Positions 59,916-64,000 of a DNA stretch of 64,000 nucleotides are shown here, in pieces. The stretch is from NCBI RefSeq assembly GCF_000270245.1, contig NC_015635.1, positions 992,001-1,056,000 of the forward strand, read 5' to 3'. Below the pieces are notes generated by a model that did not search any database, was not told where the DNA came from, and saw nothing but the letters and a program-made list of their open reading frames with translations. The stretch comes from Microlunatus phosphovorus NM-1 (GTDB lineage Bacteria > Actinomycetota > Actinomycetes > Propionibacteriales > Propionibacteriaceae). A program made the translations under genes and the position numbers. The number at the start of each line of letters is the position of its first letter. The first letter of the stretch is position 1.

Positions 59916-61214
59916 TCAGAAGACGGAGTCGACCTGATCCGGGATGATTGATCCGTCAGCTCGCCGGACCGGAGCCGGATCGCCGTTCCTGGTGGTCCCG
60001 GCGGTGCTGCATTGGTATGGCGTCGGACGTTGCGGCAGCGGCTCGATGAACATCGGGTTGATCGCCCAGGTGCCGCCCTTGCCCTTGCTGAACAATCCGT
60101 CGTAGGCACGGCACATGAACTCGGGCACGTTGCGGTTGATCGCCAGCGAGGCATGCGTGGCGTCCTTGACGAAGGTGACATCGGTGACCGAGTCGCCGGC
60201 ACCGAGGACTTGCCGCTGGTCAGCCGGGAGACGTTTCAGTGCCTTCTTGCCCTTGACGCCGAAGACGGCCTGATTGGTCCAGCAACGCTTGCCGTCGATG
60301 TAGTTGGTGATCGTGTCGGCTCCGTCCGGCTGTCCGCCGCAGCCCTTCAGATGATGGATCTGCCGGCCCTTCCGGTCGTGCAGATAGCGGATGCCCACCA
60401 CGTGGTCGACGGTGAAGCCGGCGGAAGGGGCCCAGGCCTTGACGATCGGCTCTGGCGAGGCGGAGACCACCCACGGGGTGATGCCGTGGGCCACCAAGGT
60501 GCCGACCAGATCCCGGATCTGGGGGTAGACGTGGATGTAGTCGAACGTCGTGCTGGTGCCGACCACCTGGGTGGAGCCGACCGGGTTGGCTTCGTAGCCC
60601 ACCTTTGCCTTCTGCGCGAACGTGGCCAGCTGGGCGTCGGTGTAGCCGGCTGCCAGGTTGCCACCCCAGACGAACGAGGCTTCCATCCAGCGATGGTCGA
60701 ACCCCTTGAACGCTTCCTCGCCGGCCTTCGTCTTGCCACTGGTGATGGCGATGATCTCATCGGCGCACGCGGTATTGGTGCTGGTCGGCAGTGGTTTCCC
60801 GGCCGGCACCTTGGTCCCGCAGGCCTTGGTCAGTGCCTTCACCGCCGCCTTGGTGATGAATCGGTTGGTTCGGCTCCAGTCCTTGTTCGGCGGCTGCAGA
60901 ACCAGGTCGTTCTTCAGCAGATACATGTTGGTGCCGCGACCGACGTCGTTCTTCACAACGGTGTTGTCCCAGTCGAAGATCGCCACTTTGTTCTGGCCCG
61001 GAACCACGGTGCCCATGCAGGTGCTGTTGGCATCGATCGCCTTCTGCAGGAACTCGCGTACGCCGTCGTGCCAGGGCAAGGACGGATCGAGTTGGCGACA
61101 TTGTGGTGTCGGTGCGGGTGCGGCGTCCGCCTCCCCTGCGCCGAGTGCGGCGCCAAGGCCAACACACGCGAGCGCGGCAGCCAGGAGTGGAGCGCCCAGT
61201 CGTCTCAGTCTCAT
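59916..61214 (-). CDS. Secreted HAD-superfamily phosphatase
   Basis: 432 residues from ATG 61214 (ATG 61253 adds an unlikely tail). Signal peptide: RLRRLGAPLLAAALACVGLG ending in EADAAPAP (about residues 3-35). HAD motif I is VAIFDWDNTVVKND (Asp-x-Asp-x-Thr type), motif II includes GITPWVVSASPEPIVKAWAP (Ser) and the later motif is QVLGAGDSVTDVTFVKD (GDSxxD). A long insertion of helical cap separates them. Such exported enzymes remove phosphate from phosphocholine-, phosphoserine- or sugar-phosphate-like substrates outside the cell. Confidence 0.88.
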   Translation of the reverse strand: MRLRRLGAPLLAAALACVGLGAALGAGEADAAPAPTPQCRQLDPSLPWHDGVREFLQKAIDANSTCMGTVVPGQNKVAIFDWDNTVVKNDVGRGTNMYLLKNDLVLQPPNKDWSRTNRFITKAAVKALTKACGTKVPAGKPLPTSTNTACADEIIAITSGKTKAGEEAFKGFDHRWMEASFVWGGNLAAGYTDAQLATFAQKAKVGYEANPVGSTQVVGTSTTFDYIHVYPQIRDLVGTLVAHGITPWVVSASPEPIVKAWAPSAGFTVDHVVGIRYLHDRKGRQIHHLKGCGGQPDGADTITNYIDGKRCWTNQAVFGVKGKKALKRLPADQRQVLGAGDSVTDVTFVKDATHASLAINRNVPEFMCRAYDGLFSKGKGGTWAINPMFIEPLPQRPTPYQCSTAGTTRNGDPAPVRRADGSIIPDQVDSVF

Positions 61215-61428
61215 CTCGAACCTCCTCGGTCGCGGCGAGCGGTCTGGCCACAAAGGCGGCCGTTGGGTGCGATGGCACCAGTCATGGGGAACTCCTCTTC
61301 TCTCAGGAAGACCTGAGTAGCTCTGGATTCGCTGGACGTTAGATTCCGCGAATACTTCGAGTCAAGAGGTTTGCCTTCGAATATTTGTGGCCGAGATTCT
61401 TCTAGGGAGTAGGGGCCGCGCACCCCTT

Positions 61429-62472
61429 CTAGGCGCTACTGCGGCGAACGACCAGCTCCGGGGTGAAACGGACGCTCTGGTGCTCGTGCTCGGTCTTGTT
61501 GTCGGCAGCGGCGATCTCCTCGAACAGCAGTTCCGCCGCTCGCCGTCCGAGTGCCTCGCGCGGCTGGCGGATCGACGACAGGGGCACGGCCGCCGATGCC
61601 GCGAAGGAGATGTCGTCGTAGCCGATGATGGCCATGTCGTCGGGAACCCGAAGCCCATGTGTCACGAAACCTTGGAGCAGACCCATGGCCAGCAGGTCAT
61701 TGGTGGCGAAGACACCGGTCGGGCGCTCGTCGACCGGCAGGGTCAGCAGTTGATCCGCGGCGGCAACCCCGGATGCGGCGTCCATCGCCTCGGTCGTCAC
61801 GGTCATCACCCGTACGGGTTCGGCTTGCTGGCCTCGGGCGAGATCAACGCCAAGCCGCCGATCGCGTACCTGATGCAGACTCCCTGGACCTCCAACGACG
61901 GCAATCGCCCGGTGACCTCGAGCGAACAGATGCTCCGCGGCGAGCCGGCCACCCTCGACATCGTCGACCGACACCGAGCAATAGCCGGAGCCATCACCAG
62001 TGCGGTCGACGATGACGACCGGGATGTTGCGGTGGCGCATCTGAGCGATGCGATCGTTCAGGGCGCCCACGGGTGTGTAGAGGACACCGCGGACCCGTTG
62101 CTGTTCGAACAGCAGCAGTTGCTCACTCTCCCGCACCGGTTCTGACCGGCTGTTGCCGACCTGCAGTGTGTAGCCGTGGTCATAGACCGCGGTCTCGGCG
62201 CCGGCCAGCACGTCGGCGAAGAACGGATTGCTGATGTCCATCACCACCATGCCGATGGATCGGCTCCGACCGGCGCGCAACTGCCGGGCCGACTCGTTGG
62301 GCACCCAGCCGAGCTTGGCGATCGCCACCTCGACCCTGGCCCGCGTCGCCTCGCTGACCAGTTGTGGCGAGTTGACCACATTGGACACCGTGCCGAGGGA
62401 GACGCCGGCGAGCGCAGCGACATCCTTCATGCTGACGGAGGCGGCGGTGCGCGCCACGCCACCTCCCATCAT
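61429..62472 (-). CDS. LacI-family transcriptional regulator
   Basis: 347 residues from ATG 62472. SMKDVAALAGVSLGTVSNVV with NSPQLVSEATRARVEVAIAK is the LacI HTH, and NESARQLRAGRSRSIGMVVM the hinge. The sugar-binding domain has DISNPFFADVLAGAETAVYD, VVIVDRTGDG, TGVFATNDLLAMGLLQGFVT and IIGYDDISFAASAAVPLSSI. It lies 87 bp downstream of the two ABC permease genes on the same strand and presumably controls that sugar-uptake operon. Confidence 0.95.
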   Translation of the reverse strand: MMGGGVARTAASVSMKDVAALAGVSLGTVSNVVNSPQLVSEATRARVEVAIAKLGWVPNESARQLRAGRSRSIGMVVMDISNPFFADVLAGAETAVYDHGYTLQVGNSRSEPVRESEQLLLFEQQRVRGVLYTPVGALNDRIAQMRHRNIPVVIVDRTGDGSGYCSVSVDDVEGGRLAAEHLFARGHRAIAVVGGPGSLHQVRDRRLGVDLARGQQAEPVRVMTVTTEAMDAASGVAAADQLLTLPVDERPTGVFATNDLLAMGLLQGFVTHGLRVPDDMAIIGYDDISFAASAAVPLSSIRQPREALGRRAAELLFEEIAAADNKTEHEHQSVRFTPELVVRRSSA

Positions 62473-62559
62473 TCAGCTGTCGAGTCGCCGGTTCGTAGGC
62501 ACGTCATCCTAGCGGAGCACTGAAACGTGCCAATGTCCTCTCGAAGCCGGACCTGCGGG

Positions 62560-63387
62560 CTAGCCCTTCACCGAGCCGGCAGCCATCCCCTCGACGATCT
62601 TGCGGTTGAAGAAGATGAACATGACCAGTGGCGGGATGGTGACCAGCAGGATAGTGGCGAACAGCAGGTTGTACTGCGTGGTGAACTGGCTCTGGAAGCT
62701 GAGCAGGGTCAGCTGGATGGTCGCATTCTGCGTACCGGGCAGGAAGTACAGCGGGTTCTGGAAGTCGTTGTAGACGAACACCGTCTGCAGGATGATCACC
62801 GTCACCATCACCGACCGCAGCACCGGGAAGACGACCCGGAAGAAGATCTGGACCGGATTCGCACCGTCGACCAAAGCCGCCTCGTCCAACTCGCGGGGCA
62901 CGCCGGCGATGAACGCGCGGAACAACAGGATGCAGAACGGCAGACCGTAGGCGACCTCGATCAGGATGAGCCCGGGCATGGTCTTGAACAGACCGACACC
63001 CTGCAGGACCCAGATCGTCGGCACGACCGCCGGGGGAACGATCAGACCGGTCAACACCAGGCCGTTGATCAGACCGCTGAGCGGACCGGATCGCCGCTGC
63101 CAGACATAGGCGACCATGGCGCTGAGGAATACCAGCAGAGTGACACTGGCCACGGTCAGGATCAAGCTGTTGATGAACGCGATGACCATCAGATAGTCAC
63201 GCGCGACAAAGGCCTCGCTCAGATTCTGGAACAAGACGAAGTTCTTCGGCCAGGAGAATTCGAGCAGATTGGCCTCAGCCCGGTCTTTGCTTGCCGTGAC
63301 CAGAATGAAGGCAAACGGTACGAGGAAGAAGACAGCCGACACCACGATCGAAACGACACCGGCGACGACGCCACGAGCGTTCTTCAT
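62560..63387 (-). CDS. Carbohydrate ABC transporter permease, MalG-like
   Basis: 275 residues from ATG 63387, whose A is shared with the stop of the upstream permease (TGATG). Six hydrophobic segments. The EAA loop is VPRELDEAALVDGANPVQIF followed by FRVVFPVLRS, which docks on the ATPase. The end is FFNRKIVEGMAAGSVKG, typical of MalG-type CUT1 permeases. It acts with the MalF-like partner in the cytoplasmic membrane. Confidence 0.95.
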   Translation of the reverse strand: MKNARGVVAGVVSIVVSAVFFLVPFAFILVTASKDRAEANLLEFSWPKNFVLFQNLSEAFVARDYLMVIAFINSLILTVASVTLLVFLSAMVAYVWQRRSGPLSGLINGLVLTGLIVPPAVVPTIWVLQGVGLFKTMPGLILIEVAYGLPFCILLFRAFIAGVPRELDEAALVDGANPVQIFFRVVFPVLRSVMVTVIILQTVFVYNDFQNPLYFLPGTQNATIQLTLLSFQSQFTTQYNLLFATILLVTIPPLVMFIFFNRKIVEGMAAGSVKG

Positions 63388-64000
63388 CAGGATTCCTCTC
63401 CGCGATTGAGCCATCTGGTCAGTGGCACGACGATGACGGTGACGAGCACGAACAGCACCACGCTGCCGGCGGTGGACAAGCCGTAGAAGCCGGCTTGGTA
63501 CTGCTTGTAGATCACCGAGGCGATCACGTCCGAGGCAAACCCGGGTCCGCCTTTGGTCATCGACCAGATCAGATCGAACGAACGCAGACCGCCGATCAGC
63601 GACAGGGTGATCACCGACGCGGTCGCCGGACGGGCCAGCGGGAGCATGATGTGTCGAAACACCTCCCATTTGCTGGCGCCGTCGACCGACGCCGCCTCGT
63701 AGTACTCACCGGGGATCGAGACGAGACCGGCGATGTAGATCACCGTGGCGAGGCCGACGCCCTTCCAGACGTCGACCAGGGCCACCGACAACAGCGCCAG
63801 GCTGGGGTCGGTGAGCCAGCCGGGACCGTCGACGCCCACGCCGGCCAGCGCCTTGTTGATGAGACCCTTCTCCGGATCCATCAAGACGGTGAAGGTCAGG
63901 CCGATCCCGATCGCGCTGACCAGCACCGGGAAGAAGATCACCGAGCGCAGGTAGCCGCGAGCGATGATCTGAGAGGTCAGCAGCAGCGCCAGTGCCATCC
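63387..64000 (-). CDS. Carbohydrate ABC transporter permease, MalF-like (N-terminus outside window)
   Basis: The reading frame is open to the right window edge, giving at least 203 residues; the first TM segments of this ~300-residue family are beyond it. RSVIFFPVLVSAIGIGLTFT, the EAA loop IPGEYYEAASVDGASKWEVF with RHIMLPLARPATA, and WSMTKGGPGFASDVIASVIY (a CUT1 hallmark) are clear. It pairs with the MalG-like gene. The binding protein is expected upstream outside the window. Confidence 0.93.
   Translation of the reverse strand, partial: MALALLLTSQIIARGYLRSVIFFPVLVSAIGIGLTFTVLMDPEKGLINKALAGVGVDGPGWLTDPSLALLSVALVDVWKGVGLATVIYIAGLVSIPGEYYEAASVDGASKWEVFRHIMLPLARPATASVITLSLIGGLRSFDLIWSMTKGGPGFASDVIASVIYKQYQAGFYGLSTAGSVVLFVLVTVIVVPLTRWLNRGEES

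Overview
The window is high-GC DNA with GTG/TTG starts, many Shine-Dalgarno-less (apparently leaderless) genes and protein families typical of Actinomycetota: MmyB-like regulators, F420-type LLM oxidoreductases, AAA-TPR regulators, Rpn nucleases and ApbE. A Propionibacteriales genus such as Microlunatus would fit, but this is inference only. No rRNA, tRNA, CRISPR array or insertion sequence was recognised.

Layout. 1-5.3 kb: end of a methyltransferase, a LysR regulator, an LLM oxidoreductase, a membrane protein and a GH3 beta-glucosidase. 5.6-10.2 kb: a tight four-gene cassette (P-loop ATPase, FRG-domain protein, second P-loop ATPase, membrane protein with an IPT/TIG-like tail) between two imperfect direct repeats. 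This is the best candidate for an undescribed, possibly defensive, system. 10.3-15.0 kb: a 1029-residue AAA-TPR regulator faces three orphan genes across a cluster of GTGCCA/TGGCAC palindromes. 15.0-18.1 kb: a graveyard (aminotransferase, GH3 and MFS remnants) around an intact Rpn-family nuclease and a PRC-barrel gene.

18.2-33.4 kb and 47.1-55.7 kb form an oxidoreductase island: five aldo/keto reductases, several SDRs, a zinc alcohol dehydrogenase, MFS exporters, two cyclophilin-like proteins, an ApbE/ferric-reductase/FMN-binding group that is broken, and four paralogous MmyB-type regulators. About twelve promoters here share one unusual architecture: an imperfect palindrome whose right half is CAGTNCCTYCC, then 19-20 bp, then a TANNNT -10 box. 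In seven of them the -10 box lies only 6-8 nt before the start codon, predicting leaderless mRNAs. I propose one regulon controlled by the MmyB-like paralogues.

33.6-47 kb: an ABC exporter, an nhaA remnant, a glycosyltransferase, a GlxA-type regulator, a serine hydrolase, DUF4386-like membrane proteins, an MDR oxidoreductase with a divergent TetR gene and twin operators, an alpha/beta hydrolase and a CPBP protease. 47.7-48.4 kb: a HI1419/HI1420-type toxin-antitoxin pair. 55.7-64 kb: a quinone oxidoreductase, an aminotransferase, a second Rpn nuclease that abuts a truncated tetR gene, a strong 15-bp hairpin, a secreted HAD phosphatase, and a LacI regulator with two sugar ABC permeases, the last running off the window.
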